Source: RYN-230 sp963717125
GTDB lineage: Bacteria > Actinomycetota > Actinomycetes > Streptosporangiales > Streptosporangiaceae
Direction: 5' to 3'
NCBI GenBank assembly: GCA_963717125.1
Contig: CAVQVG010000020.1
Coordinates: 310,001-374,000, forward strand
Length of the DNA stretch: 64,000 nucleotides
Part shown: positions 16,570 through 25,100 of the stretch, in pieces
How positions within the stretch are numbered: the first letter of the stretch is position 1
How the letters are laid out: every line of letters starts with the position of its first letter
Notes under the pieces: model-generated
The model's input: only the letters and a program-made list of their open reading frames with translations
Database searches by the model: none
What the model was told of the DNA's origin: nothing
Made by a program: the position numbers and the translations under genes

Positions 16570-17667
16570 ATGACCGGCCGTGACCCGGGAGTTCAGCCGC
16601 GGGTGATCGCCGTGGTGGTCACCTGGAACCGGCGGGAACTGCTGCTCGAATCGCTGGCCGCGGTGCTCGGCCAGGGCCGGCCGCCGGACGCGGTCATCGC
16701 GGTGGACAACGCGTCCACGGACGGCACCGCCGACGCGGTGCGCACCGGGTTCCCGGCCGTCCGGCTGGCCACGCTGGCGCAGAACACCGGCGGGGCCGGC
16801 GGGTTCGCCTACGGCCTGGCGCTGGCCCTGGCCGACGGGGCCGACCTGGTGTGGCTGATGGACGACGACACGGTGCCGGAGCCGGACGCGCTGCGGGCGA
16901 TGCTGGACGCGCGGGACCGGGCGGGCGCCGGGGCGAGCCGGGGCGGCGCGCCGCCGGTGCTGGTGGCCAGCCGGGTGCTGTGGACCGACGGCCGCGCGCA
17001 CCCGATGAACACGCCGCGGGCCAAGCCGTTCGGCACCGGGGCGGAGCGCCGCCGCGCGGCGGCGGCCGGGTGCGTGCCGATCCGTTCTGCCTCGTTCGTC
17101 TCGATCCTGGTCAACGCGGCCGTCTGCCGGCAGCGCGGTCTCCCGCAGGCCGACTACTTCCTGTGGAACGACGACTTCGAGTACACCACCCGGCTGGTGC
17201 GGGGCCACACCGCGTGGCTCTGCCCGGCCAGCGTGGTCGTGCACAAGACCAGGACGTTCGGCTCCACCGATGCGGACCCAGGGGCGCGCTTCTTCTACGA
17301 GGTGCGGAACAAGATCTGGACGCTGCGCGCCGCGGGGGCGCTGTCACCCGCCGAACGCGTGCTGTACGGGGGCGCGACGCTGCGCCGCTGGGCGCGCACG
17401 TTCCGCGGCTCAGCGGACCGCGGCACGCTGCGGTCCTGCCTGGTCAAGGGGGTGTCCGCGGGTCTGCGGACCCGGCCGCGGCCGACCGCCGAGGTGCTCG
17501 CCGCGGCGGGGGCGCAGCTGCCAGGCCCGGTCAGCCCGCCGTCGGCGCCTGCTCCTGCGACGGCCCAGCCGGGTCAACTGGCGGGACCGAAGCCGCCGCC
17601 GGCGCCGCCGACCCCGGATCAGCCGGCTTCGGCGCGGCCCGCCGGCGGAGACCCAGCAGCGCGGTGA
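16570..17667 (+). CDS. GT2 glycosyltransferase, GlfT1/rhamnosyltransferase-like
   Basis: A 365-residue enzyme. The GT-A core is VIAVVVTWNRRELLLESLAA, VDNASTDGTAD, NTGGAGGFAYG and WLMDDDTVPEPDAL (DXD site), and FLWNDDFEYTTRL gives the catalytic base region. This motif set is typical of GlfT1 and WbbL-type enzymes that start a galactofuran or add rhamnose in the cytoplasm. With Glf and GlfT2 nearby, a GlfT1-type initiating role is a reasonable inference. The tail after residue 305 is Pro/Ala-rich low complexity. The last 137 bp overlap the 3' end of the opposite-strand membrane gene, so the tail may be poorly constrained. It is co-transcribed with the sulfotransferase. Confidence 0.82.
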   Translation: MTGRDPGVQPRVIAVVVTWNRRELLLESLAAVLGQGRPPDAVIAVDNASTDGTADAVRTGFPAVRLATLAQNTGGAGGFAYGLALALADGADLVWLMDDDTVPEPDALRAMLDARDRAGAGASRGGAPPVLVASRVLWTDGRAHPMNTPRAKPFGTGAERRRAAAAGCVPIRSASFVSILVNAAVCRQRGLPQADYFLWNDDFEYTTRLVRGHTAWLCPASVVVHKTRTFGSTDADPGARFFYEVRNKIWTLRAAGALSPAERVLYGGATLRRWARTFRGSADRGTLRSCLVKGVSAGLRTRPRPTAEVLAAAGAQLPGPVSPPSAPAPATAQPGQLAGPKPPPAPPTPDQPASARPAGGDPAAR

Positions 17668-19211
17668 CGCCCAGCAGCCCGGCAGGCGGCAGGGTGATCA
17701 CCGCGGGCAACTGGTACCGCCAGGAGAACTCGTACACGTCCGGCGCCAGCAGGATCACGACGGCGACGAGGCTGAACAGCAGGCAGGCCAGCCCGGCCGC
17801 CCGGCTGCGCGGGTCAGCGGACGACCGGCGTATCAGCGCGATCACCGAACCGGCCAGCCCGGCCAGCGCCAGCCCGGCCAGCAGCGGGCCGGGGGTGTAC
17901 CCGCCGTCTAGCTGGTAGGACCGCAGGAAGCTAGCGATGGGCCGGTCCACCTGGGCCGGGCCGCCGTACGCCAGCTTGAGCGGCTTGAGGAACAGGTGCC
18001 CGAACAGTCGCACCTGCACCCCGACGATGATCGTGTGGTTGGGGCTGAGGGTGACCCAGTTCGGGTAGACCGGGTAGTGCGTCTGGAATTGCCAGCGCCA
18101 CAGCGGCGTGGTGAACGGGTCCGAGGTCCGGGTCACCGCGAACAGCCGCATCGAGTCGAGGGCGACCGCGCCGGCGATGCGCTCCGGCTGCTGGCTCCAG
18201 ATGGCCGCGGTCAGCTCCTGGGTCAGCTTGGCCCGGGTCGTCCCGGCCGGGACCGGGGCGGTGTGCAGCGGCGAGTACCTGGAGTGCTCGATCCAGTCCG
18301 GGCCGAACGACTGCTGGCGCGGAGTCGGGCAGAACGGCCGCACGTCGGCGGGCAACGTGAGCGTGGCGCAGTCGGCCGCAGCCACCACCCGGCCGGTGTC
18401 CTGCTGCCCGCGGGCCAGCCGGAAATGCCCGTTGCTGGCGTAGTTGACCGTGCTGTAGGTGACGATCGGCACCAGGAACGCGACCACCAGCACGCCGGCC
18501 ATGGTCAGTGCCCGGCGCAGCGTCTTGGCCGTGGCCAGTAGATAGAGCCACGGCGGGCAGCACCAGCACCTCGCCCAGCTGGTGCACGGTGGCTGAGGCG
18601 CCGAGCAGCACCCCGGCCGCGGCGGTCAGCCGCAGCGGCGGCGCGGGCCGCCACAGCAGCACGACCAGCCCGGCCACGACCAGCGCCTCGAACCACAGGT
18701 CCGGCATGATCATCTGCTCGATCTGCACCTGGTAGGCGTCGAGCAGGACCGGGGCCACGGCCAGCGCGGCCAGCCACCGGTTCAGGCCGCGGCGCAGCAG
18801 CACGGCGTACAGGGCCGCGGCCATGGCCAGCCCGGCCAGGTGCTGCACGACGACGACCGTGGTCAGGTTCCCGACGGCCAGGATGGCCCGCAGGATGTAC
18901 GTGTAGCCGAGCGGGTCGGAGCCGGGCGACGCGCCATACAGGTACTTGAGCGTGTCCACGTAGATCAGCGCGGGCCGGTAGGCCGCCGTGGCCAGCACCC
19001 GCAGCACCAGCCCGGCGACCAGTAGCGCGGCCACCAGCCAGTGTTGCCGCAGCAGGCCGGCGAGCTGGGCCAGCCGGGCCCGGTACCCGCCTGGGCTGTG
19101 GCCGCGGCCCGGCTCACCGTTGTGGTCCGCGGGCTGGCCACCGGTCGCCGCGGCGCCCTTGCCCCTGGTGCCCGTCACGCCGCCGCGCGCGACGAGATGC
19201 GGCCCGGTCAT
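17531..19211 (-). CDS. Polytopic membrane protein, GT-C-like, frameshifted
   Basis: Two frames make one protein. The N-terminal frame (from 19211) has a hydrophilic leader, then helices and an external YVDTLKYLYGASPGSD loop with the acidic residues expected of GT-C enzymes, up to about QLGEVLVLP. The C-terminal frame (open through 18502 to 17531) continues with WLYLLATAKTLRRAL-type sequence, more helices, a soluble middle part and a Pro/Ala tail. The join is near 18545-18560. The 1681-nt span is one base over a multiple of three, so one extra base explains it; corrected length is about 559 residues. It probably belongs to the surface glycan locus. The first frame continues as nonsense to 17931. 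Its 3' end overlaps the GlfT1-like gene by 137 bp. Confidence 0.7.
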
Positions 19212-19442
19212 GCCACTGCGGGACGTAGCGGCGCCGCGCAGCGCTCAGCCGCCAGCCGCCAGCCGGGTTGGGCGGCGGCGCGCCCGGGTGCGCAGGGCAG
19301 CATTCCTGGCTCCATTCATGACGGGAGATGAGATGAGCATCATCCCGTAACGTGCCGTCTCAGAAGCACCTCATCTTACTATTTGCGGTCCCGCCGTAAG
19401 GCTGCCTGGGGCCAGCCCCAGCCCGGTGGTCGCGTCCACCCA

Positions 19443-20147
19443 TCAGCCTGGCTGGGGCCAGTACAGCACGGTGGCGTCGTCGCGCAGCTTGGACCGGGGC
19501 CAGCGGGCGCCGTCCTGGTCGCTGTCCTCGGCCGCACGGACCCGGGCCAGCAGCTCGGCCGGGCCTTCCGCACGCAGCACACTAGCCAGCTCGGCCCAGC
19601 TGAGCAGGCCATACTGCTCGGCGACGCGGGTCGCACCGTCGCTGAGCAGCGTGATGGCCTGCAAACCGTCGCGGGGCACGGTGGCGGTGCGGGCCTGCCC
19701 GGCCGCGGCCGGGTTGGTGCTGGCCGCCCGGTGCCGGTCGCTGATGACCAGCGGCGCCCGGTCTTTCCCGTAATCAGCGATGATGACCGAATCGGCCAGC
19801 GCGAGCACCTCGAAACCGGCCGGTGCGGCCCGGACCACGCTCACTGTCGATGCGGGGGTGAGCGGATCGGCCAGGTCGCAGGAGTCGGCGTGGCTGGCCC
19901 GGACCTGCTCGATGGCCGTGGCCAGCGCCTCGGTCAGCGAAATCGCCGGATCGGCGCTGATCTGGCCGAGCAGGATTCCGCCGAGGGCCCGGGCGTACCA
20001 GGCCACCCCGTGCAGGCACCCGGTGCTGGCCCCGCGCGGCGTGGTGGTACAGCCATCCAGCAGCACCGCGGCGCCCGGGGCGGCCGCGGCGAAATCCTCG
20101 TTGGGCCAGCCCGGTGTGCCGGGCTCGGTGGCCAGCTCGACGCGCAT
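19443..20147 (-). CDS. PP2C-like protein phosphatase domain protein
   Basis: A 234-residue protein with the PP2C metal-site pattern in order: PGWPNEDF near residue 13, VLLDG near 29, a central ALADSVIIADYG strand, LLSDGATRVAEQYG near 170, and a final RDDATVLYW motif. The acidic residues of these motifs normally bind two Mn/Mg ions that activate water for Ser/Thr phosphate hydrolysis. It lacks regulatory domains and looks like a short stand-alone phosphatase of the type found beside actinomycete signalling genes. No kinase is adjacent. It is divergent from the DUF574 methyltransferase, with about 130 bp between them. Confidence 0.75.
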   Translation of the reverse strand: MRVELATEPGTPGWPNEDFAAAAPGAAVLLDGCTTTPRGASTGCLHGVAWYARALGGILLGQISADPAISLTEALATAIEQVRASHADSCDLADPLTPASTVSVVRAAPAGFEVLALADSVIIADYGKDRAPLVISDRHRAASTNPAAAGQARTATVPRDGLQAITLLSDGATRVAEQYGLLSWAELASVLRAEGPAELLARVRAAEDSDQDGARWPRSKLRDDATVLYWPQPG

Positions 20148-20281
20148 CTGCCTCCGCCGCCGGTTTGGGACGCGGGCCAGCCTACCGGTCCACCGGCCAG
20201 CGCGGCCGGACCGGTAGGCTCCTTGACCGCAGGCCCGGTGGCGTTCTTCGCCGGTCGGGGCCTGCGCAGGGAGGGACGCCG

Positions 20282-21097
20282 ATGAGCCAGCCGGGTGACC
20301 GGTCGGACGACCAGCCGGGTGAACAGCCGGGTCTCGATCCGACTCAGCCGGCCGCCGCGCGGATCTATGACTACCTGCTCGGCGGCAAGGACAACTACGA
20401 GGTGGACCGGGCCGCGGCCGAGAAGGTGCTTTCCGTCGCCCCGGACCAGCGTCGGCTGGCCCGGGCGAACAGGGCGTTCGCGATCCGGGCCACCCGAGTG
20501 CTGGCCGCGGCCGGCATCAGCCAGTTCCTCGACCTGGGCACCGGGTTCCCGACGTCGCCCAGCGTGCACGAGGCAGCGCGGGAGGCCAACCCGGCCGCCC
20601 GGGTGGTCTACGTGGACCACGACCCGGTGGTCTACGTGCACAACGCGGCCCTGCTGGCCAGCGACGACCGGGTGATCGCGGTGCAGGCGGACATCCGCCG
20701 GCCCGCGGAGATCCTGGGCCATCCCGAGGTGACCCGGCTGCTCGACTTCAGCCGCCCGGTCGGCGTGCTCTGCGTGGCGGTGCTGCATCTGGTGCCGGAC
20801 GGCGAGCAGCCGGCCGGCATCGTCGCGAAGTACCGTGACGCGCTGAGCGCGGGCAGCTTCCTAGTGCTGTCCCAGTTCGCCAGCGAGAGCAGCCCGGAGG
20901 CCATGGCCGAGCTGCGCGCGGTGGCGGCCGGCACGCCGGTGCAGACCTATTTCCGGCCGCTGGCGGAGATCCAGGCGTTCTTCACCGGGTTCGTGCTGCT
21001 GGAGCCCGGGCTGACCTGGGTCGAGGACTGGCGGCCGGACAGCATCGCGGTCCCCACCCGGCTGAAGATCGCGGGGGCGGTCGGCCGCAAGCCGTGA
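20282..21097 (+). CDS. SAM-dependent methyltransferase, DUF574 family
   Basis: A 271-residue protein with the family hallmark ARIYDYLLGGKDNYEVDR near the N-terminus, LDLGTGFPTSPSVHE as the SAM-binding glycine motif, and VVYVDHDPVVYVHNAALL as the acidic ribose-binding strand. The ATG at 20282 follows GGGAGGGACG. This family is strongly expanded in Streptomyces, Frankia and Streptosporangiales and is one reason for the organism call. Physiological substrates are largely unknown. It is monocistronic, between a divergent phosphatase and a convergent MetE-like gene. Confidence 0.92.
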   Translation: MSQPGDRSDDQPGEQPGLDPTQPAAARIYDYLLGGKDNYEVDRAAAEKVLSVAPDQRRLARANRAFAIRATRVLAAAGISQFLDLGTGFPTSPSVHEAAREANPAARVVYVDHDPVVYVHNAALLASDDRVIAVQADIRRPAEILGHPEVTRLLDFSRPVGVLCVAVLHLVPDGEQPAGIVAKYRDALSAGSFLVLSQFASESSPEAMAELRAVAAGTPVQTYFRPLAEIQAFFTGFVLLEPGLTWVEDWRPDSIAVPTRLKIAGAVGRKP

Positions 21098-21143
21098 CGA
21101 GCCGGCGGCTGGCCACACTCAGTCAGCGGCCGGTCCGGCCCGG

Positions 21144-22259
21144 TTAGGCCCAGACCCGGCTGGCCGCGCTGGCCACCAGTTCGAGTTTGCGCCGCTCCTC
21201 GTCCACGGTCAGCTGGTTGCCCCGGGAGGTGGACGCGAACCCGCACTGCGGGCTCAGCGCGAGGTCGGCGATCGGCACGTAGCGGGCCGCCTCGTCGATC
21301 CCGCGGCGCAGCTCGTCCTGGGACTCGAGCTGGGGCAGCTTGGAGGAGACCAGGCCGAGCACCACGGTGGTGCCGGGCCGGATGAAGCGCAGCGGCGCGA
21401 ACCCGCCGGCCCGGTCGGTGTCGTACTCGAGCAGGAAGCGGTCCACCCCCAGCTCACCGAACAGCCGCTCGGCGACCGGCTCGTAGCTGCCCTGAGCCAT
21501 CCAGGCGCTGCGGTTGTTGCCCCGGCAGATGTGCATGCCGACGGTGACGTCCGGGTTCCGCCGCTTGGCCGCCCGGACCAGCGCCGCGTCGGCGGTGACC
21601 GTGGCGTCCAGGATCGCCTCCGGCGGCAGCTTGGCCAGCCCGGTGGCGGCCCGGAAGTCCGCGTCGAACACCTGGTTGTAGCCCAGCGAGTCGAGCTGGA
21701 GCCAGCTCACGCCCTGGTCGATAAGGCCTTCGATCTCCTCGATTTGTAATGTGACGAGGTCGCGGATCAGCTCCCCTGGCGAAGGGTAGGCGGCGTCGCT
21801 CAGGCCCGGGGACCAGAGCATCCCGCCCATCGATGAGCTGATCATCGTGATCTTGAACTGGCCGGGCGCGTGCTCCGCCAGGAAGCTGGCCTCGGTGCTG
21901 GTCCGGGTGCCCCGGCGGGACACCTTCGCGGTGACCGCCACGCTGTCGAAGTCGGTGTCCTCGACGGGTGGGTCGCCGCCCGCCCGGTGCCACGGCACCC
22001 GGGGGGTGCCGACTGGCGTCACTCCCCCGGTGGACTCGAAGAACCCGGCCATCCAGGTGTCCCGGCGCATCTCGCCGTCGGTGAAGACCTCGATGCCCGC
22101 GTCCCGCTGCAGCTCGATGGCCGCCGCCGCGGCCCGGTCCTCGGCCTCGCGCAGCGCCTCGCCGTCCAGCGTGCCCTGCTTGTGGGCGGCGCGGGCGTCC
22201 AGCAGCCAGGACGGCCGGAGCAGGCTGCCGACATGCTCGGCGTGGTACTTAGTGGCCAT
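21144..22259 (-). CDS. Cobalamin-independent methionine synthase-like protein (MetE C-terminal domain only)
   Basis: A 371-residue protein corresponding to the catalytic C-terminal barrel of MetE. Zinc-ligand stretches GMHICRGNN (His, Cys) and SPQCGFAST (Cys) are visible, with the N-terminal HVGSLLRP. The ATG at 22259 has a GGAGT site 5 nt upstream; earlier starts read through non-family sequence. Full MetE is about 760 residues, but short forms of this size are common. They transfer methyl groups from folate or other donors to thiols, or act on unknown substrates. The conserved W-rich stretch RRDTWMAGFFE is also typical of the short forms. It stands alone; the exact reaction is unassigned. 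Confidence 0.85.
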   Translation of the reverse strand: MATKYHAEHVGSLLRPSWLLDARAAHKQGTLDGEALREAEDRAAAAAIELQRDAGIEVFTDGEMRRDTWMAGFFESTGGVTPVGTPRVPWHRAGGDPPVEDTDFDSVAVTAKVSRRGTRTSTEASFLAEHAPGQFKITMISSSMGGMLWSPGLSDAAYPSPGELIRDLVTLQIEEIEGLIDQGVSWLQLDSLGYNQVFDADFRAATGLAKLPPEAILDATVTADAALVRAAKRRNPDVTVGMHICRGNNRSAWMAQGSYEPVAERLFGELGVDRFLLEYDTDRAGGFAPLRFIRPGTTVVLGLVSSKLPQLESQDELRRGIDEAARYVPIADLALSPQCGFASTSRGNQLTVDEERRKLELVASAASRVWA

Positions 22260-22402
22260 CGTGCACTCCTCCGCGGCGGGTCCCGATCCGGTCCAACTCT
22301 TCCCCTCCCGGCGGGCAGCGGGCAACCGATTGGCCGGTGAGTTCTGTCAGAGCCTGGCGTTATACCTGAAGACGAGCACCGGCACCGGCCAAGGGGGCGG
22401 AC

Positions 22403-23212
22403 ATGACCACGCAGGACCTGACCAGCACCGTGGTGTCCCGGGACGGCACCACGATCGCGGTCAACCGGTACGGTTCGGGCCCGCCGATCGCGCTGGTGGG
22501 CGGGGCGTTCACCGACCGGCGGGCGCTCGCCCCGCTGGCCCAGGCGCTGGCGTCGTACTTCACCGTGTTCGCGTACGACCGCCGCGGTCGCGGCGACAGC
22601 GGTGACACCCTGCCCTACGCGCCCGCCCGTGAAGTCGAGGACCTGACCGCGGTGATCGCCACGGCGGGCGGGCCAGCCTGCGTGTTCGGCCACTCCTCCG
22701 GCGCCGGTCTGGCCGTGCTGGCCGCGGCCGACGGCGTCGCCATCAGCAGGCTGGCCCTGTACGAGGCTCCGTACATGGTGGACAAGGGGGATCACCTCCC
22801 GCCGGCCGACCTGGCCGCCCGGATGACCGAGCTATCCGCCTCCGGCCGCCGCGGCGACGCGGTCGAGTACTGGATGGCAGACACCATCCGGCTGCCCGCC
22901 GAGGCGGTCGCGCAGATGCGGGAGAGCCCGATGTGGCCGGGCCTGGAAGCGGTCGTGCACACCGCGGCCTACGACGCCACCATCATGGCTGACCAGGAGT
23001 GTGGCGACCCGCTGCCCGCCGCCTGGGCCGCCCAGGTCACGATCCCGACCCTGATCATGGACGGCGAGAACAGCCCGGCCTGGCAGCACCGCTCGATGGA
23101 CGCCCTGGCCCAGCTACTTCCGGACACCCGGCGGCACACCTTCCCCGGCGCCGACCACGGCATCGCCCCGGACGTCCTGGCCCCCGTCCTCCGCGACTTC
23201 TGCACCGCCTGA
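22403..23212 (+). CDS. Alpha/beta hydrolase
   Basis: A 269-residue hydrolase with the family start STVVSRDGTTIAVNRYGSGP. The oxyanion region is LVGGAFTDRR, the nucleophile elbow FGHSSGAGLA (Ser near residue 95), the acid is the Asp in LIMDGENSPAWQH, and the catalytic His in GADHGIAPDV. An AAGGGGGCGG ribosome site precedes the ATG. Proteins of this exact layout are common single-gene hydrolases or haloperoxidase-like esterases in actinomycetes. It lies between the MetE-like gene (divergent) and the VapBC module (convergent). The substrate is unknown. Confidence 0.88.
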   Translation: MTTQDLTSTVVSRDGTTIAVNRYGSGPPIALVGGAFTDRRALAPLAQALASYFTVFAYDRRGRGDSGDTLPYAPAREVEDLTAVIATAGGPACVFGHSSGAGLAVLAAADGVAISRLALYEAPYMVDKGDHLPPADLAARMTELSASGRRGDAVEYWMADTIRLPAEAVAQMRESPMWPGLEAVVHTAAYDATIMADQECGDPLPAAWAAQVTIPTLIMDGENSPAWQHRSMDALAQLLPDTRRHTFPGADHGIAPDVLAPVLRDFCTA

Positions 23213-23218
23213 AGTCAG

Positions 23219-23626
23219 TTACCGCATAGTCAGGCGCTCAACCGGCTGGCCAGTGAGGTCAGCGATAACCTCGAAGTCCTTGTCGAGGTGCAGGACGGTA
23301 AGCCCGGCCAGTTCGGCGGTTGCGGCGATGATCAAGTCCGGCACTGATGGCGCCCGGTGCTGGCCCCGGTCGGCGATCGACGTGAGCACCTCCACCGCCC
23401 GGTTCTCGATCGCCGGGGTCAGGTATTCCACCGGCATGGAGGACAGTGGGGGCCGCTGCAGCCCGGTCCGCAGGTTGACGCCGGACCGCGCCGAGTAACC
23501 GACTTCGAGACGGGTAACGGTCGAGATCCGCACCAGGCCACGCTCGATCCTTGCTGCCCATTCAGTTGCGTCCGCGCTGGCCGCCAAGCGGACGAGTGCG
23601 GACTTGTCGATCAGCCAGCCGGTCAC
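23219..23626 (-). CDS. vapC: PIN domain ribonuclease toxin, VapC-like
   Basis: A 135-residue PIN-domain protein. The acidic catalytic set is visible: Asp in WLIDKSAL, Glu in TRLEVGYSA, Asp in SVPDLIIAATAE and Asp in LHLDKDFEVIA. VapC toxins use Mg or Mn to cut tRNA or rRNA and stop growth. The start ATG overlaps the stop of the antitoxin gene by 4 bp, the standard coupled order antitoxin then toxin. The stop lies 6 bp from the end of the convergent hydrolase gene. Confidence 0.92.
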   Translation of the reverse strand: MTGWLIDKSALVRLAASADATEWAARIERGLVRISTVTRLEVGYSARSGVNLRTGLQRPPLSSMPVEYLTPAIENRAVEVLTSIADRGQHRAPSVPDLIIAATAELAGLTVLHLDKDFEVIADLTGQPVERLTMR

Positions 23627-23844
23627 CGCCAGGCCTCGGACATGACGTCCGGATCAGCCAGATCAGCAAAGTCGTCAGCGAACCGGGCCAGGTCCTGGAC
23701 GCTGACCGGCAAACCAGGCAGGGCCGCGTCCTGGGCCAGGCGGCGGCGTACGTATTCACTGCGGGACAGTCCCAGCCGTCCCGCGTGCGCATCCAGTGCC
23801 GCGATGACGTCATCGGGCACGTCGCGAATGAGCATGTCCGTCAT
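23623..23844 (-). CDS. vapB: Ribbon-helix-helix antitoxin, VapB-like
   Basis: A 73-residue protein. The N-terminal half (MLIRDVPDDVIAALDAHA and SRSEYVRRRLAQ) is a ribbon-helix-helix DNA-binding domain with a short beta strand and two helices. The acidic C-terminal half (FADDFADLADPDV) would wrap and inhibit the PIN toxin. It normally autoregulates the operon together with the toxin. The upstream region contains an AT-rich TATCACATGATA stretch at 23876-23887 with dyad symmetry, which may be its operator. Confidence 0.9.
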   Translation of the reverse strand: MTDMLIRDVPDDVIAALDAHAGRLGLSRSEYVRRRLAQDAALPGLPVSVQDLARFADDFADLADPDVMSEAWR

Positions 23845-23973
23845 CCCGGCCTCCCGCGCTATCCGGCGATAGCTGATATCACATGATAGCGCTCGGCCAG
23901 GCCGACGGTCTCACACCAACCCCGGGCCGGCCGGTGGCCGAGGGTGCCCCCGGTCATCGGCCCGGGCTCAGCG

Positions 23974-24804
23974 TCAGACCATGTCGAATGTGTCTGGGTC
24001 GGGGCCGAAGCGCTCGTTGCGGTTCAGCGAGGTGATCGTCTCGACGTCCTCGCCGGACAGTTCGAAGTCGAAGATGTCGAAGTTCTCCCGGATCCGGGCC
24101 GGGGTGACCGACTTGGGGAAGACGATGTCGCCGCGCTCGATGTGCCAGCGCAGCACCACCTGGGCCGGGGTCTTGCCCACCCGCTCGGAGATCGTCACGA
24201 TCTCCGGGTCGTCCAGCACCCGGCCGCGGCCGATCGGCGCCCAGCCCTCGATCGCGATCTGATGTTCCGCGCAGAACGTCCGCAGCTCGTCCTGGGTCAG
24301 GTAGGGATGCACCTCGAACTGGTCAACGGCCGGCGGGACTTCGGTCTCGGTGTGCAGCCGGCGCAGGTGGTGCGCCTGGAAGTTGGACACCCCGATGGAC
24401 CGGGCCCGGCCGTCCCGGTAGAACTCCTCCAGCGTCCGCCAGGTGGACACGAAGTCGCCGTCGTACCGGGTGGGCAGCGGCCAGTGGATCAGGAACAGGT
24501 CGAGGTAGTCGAAGCCGAGCGCGTCGAGCGAGGCGTCGAACGCGCGGCGGGCGTCATCCGGACGGTGCGCGTCGTTGGCCAGCTTGCTGGTGACGAACAC
24601 GTCCGAGCGGTCCAGGCCGGACTTGCGGATCGCCTCGCCGACCTCCTTCTCGTTGCCGTACCCCTCGGCCGTGTCGATGTGCCGGTAGCCGGCCTGCAGC
24701 GCCGTGCTCACCGCGGTCGCCGTCTCCTCGGGCGTAACCAGGAAGACGCCGAAGCCGAACTGCGGGATGGTCCGGCCGTTGTTCAGCATGATCTCGGGAA
24801 CCAA
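23974..24804 (-). CDS. Aldo/keto reductase
   Basis: A 276-residue AKR of the 2,5-diketogluconate reductase/AKR5 type. The catalytic tetrad is readable: Asp in IDTAEGYGNE, Tyr in the same motif, Lys in FVTSKLAND and His in LFLIHWPLP. SIGVSNFQAHHLRRL and the NADPH site SVTPARIRENFDIF follow. The TTG at 24804 is preferred because a GGAGG site lies 5 nt upstream and it gives the usual short N-terminus before MLNNGRTIPQFGFGV. It reduces aldehydes or ketones with NADPH in the cytosol. It is the last high-GC gene before the low-GC island and has no partner gene. Confidence 0.9.
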   Translation of the reverse strand: MVPEIMLNNGRTIPQFGFGVFLVTPEETATAVSTALQAGYRHIDTAEGYGNEKEVGEAIRKSGLDRSDVFVTSKLANDAHRPDDARRAFDASLDALGFDYLDLFLIHWPLPTRYDGDFVSTWRTLEEFYRDGRARSIGVSNFQAHHLRRLHTETEVPPAVDQFEVHPYLTQDELRTFCAEHQIAIEGWAPIGRGRVLDDPEIVTISERVGKTPAQVVLRWHIERGDIVFPKSVTPARIRENFDIFDFELSGEDVETITSLNRNERFGPDPDTFDMV

Positions 24805-25100
24805 GGCATCCTCCAACGCATGAAACTGCAGGTCAATTGGTCGTCTGCGGCCAAGTCCGGGAATCACTACCCAAGCCCACCACATTCGAACCTATCGGGA
24901 CCGAAGCAGCCGGACAGCAGCAGGGTCGGCACCGCACAAGGTAGGCATCCGAAGAGCACGTGATCGAGCTAGTCCAGTTCCTGTCCAGGCCCGCTGGATC
25001 ACCTGGCTGAAGCAAATCCACGTGCGGCCTGCTGGCGCTACACTTCCAGCAGGACGCGCTAGGGGTGGCCCCCAGCAACTCAGCTCAGGTGGGGTGCGCG

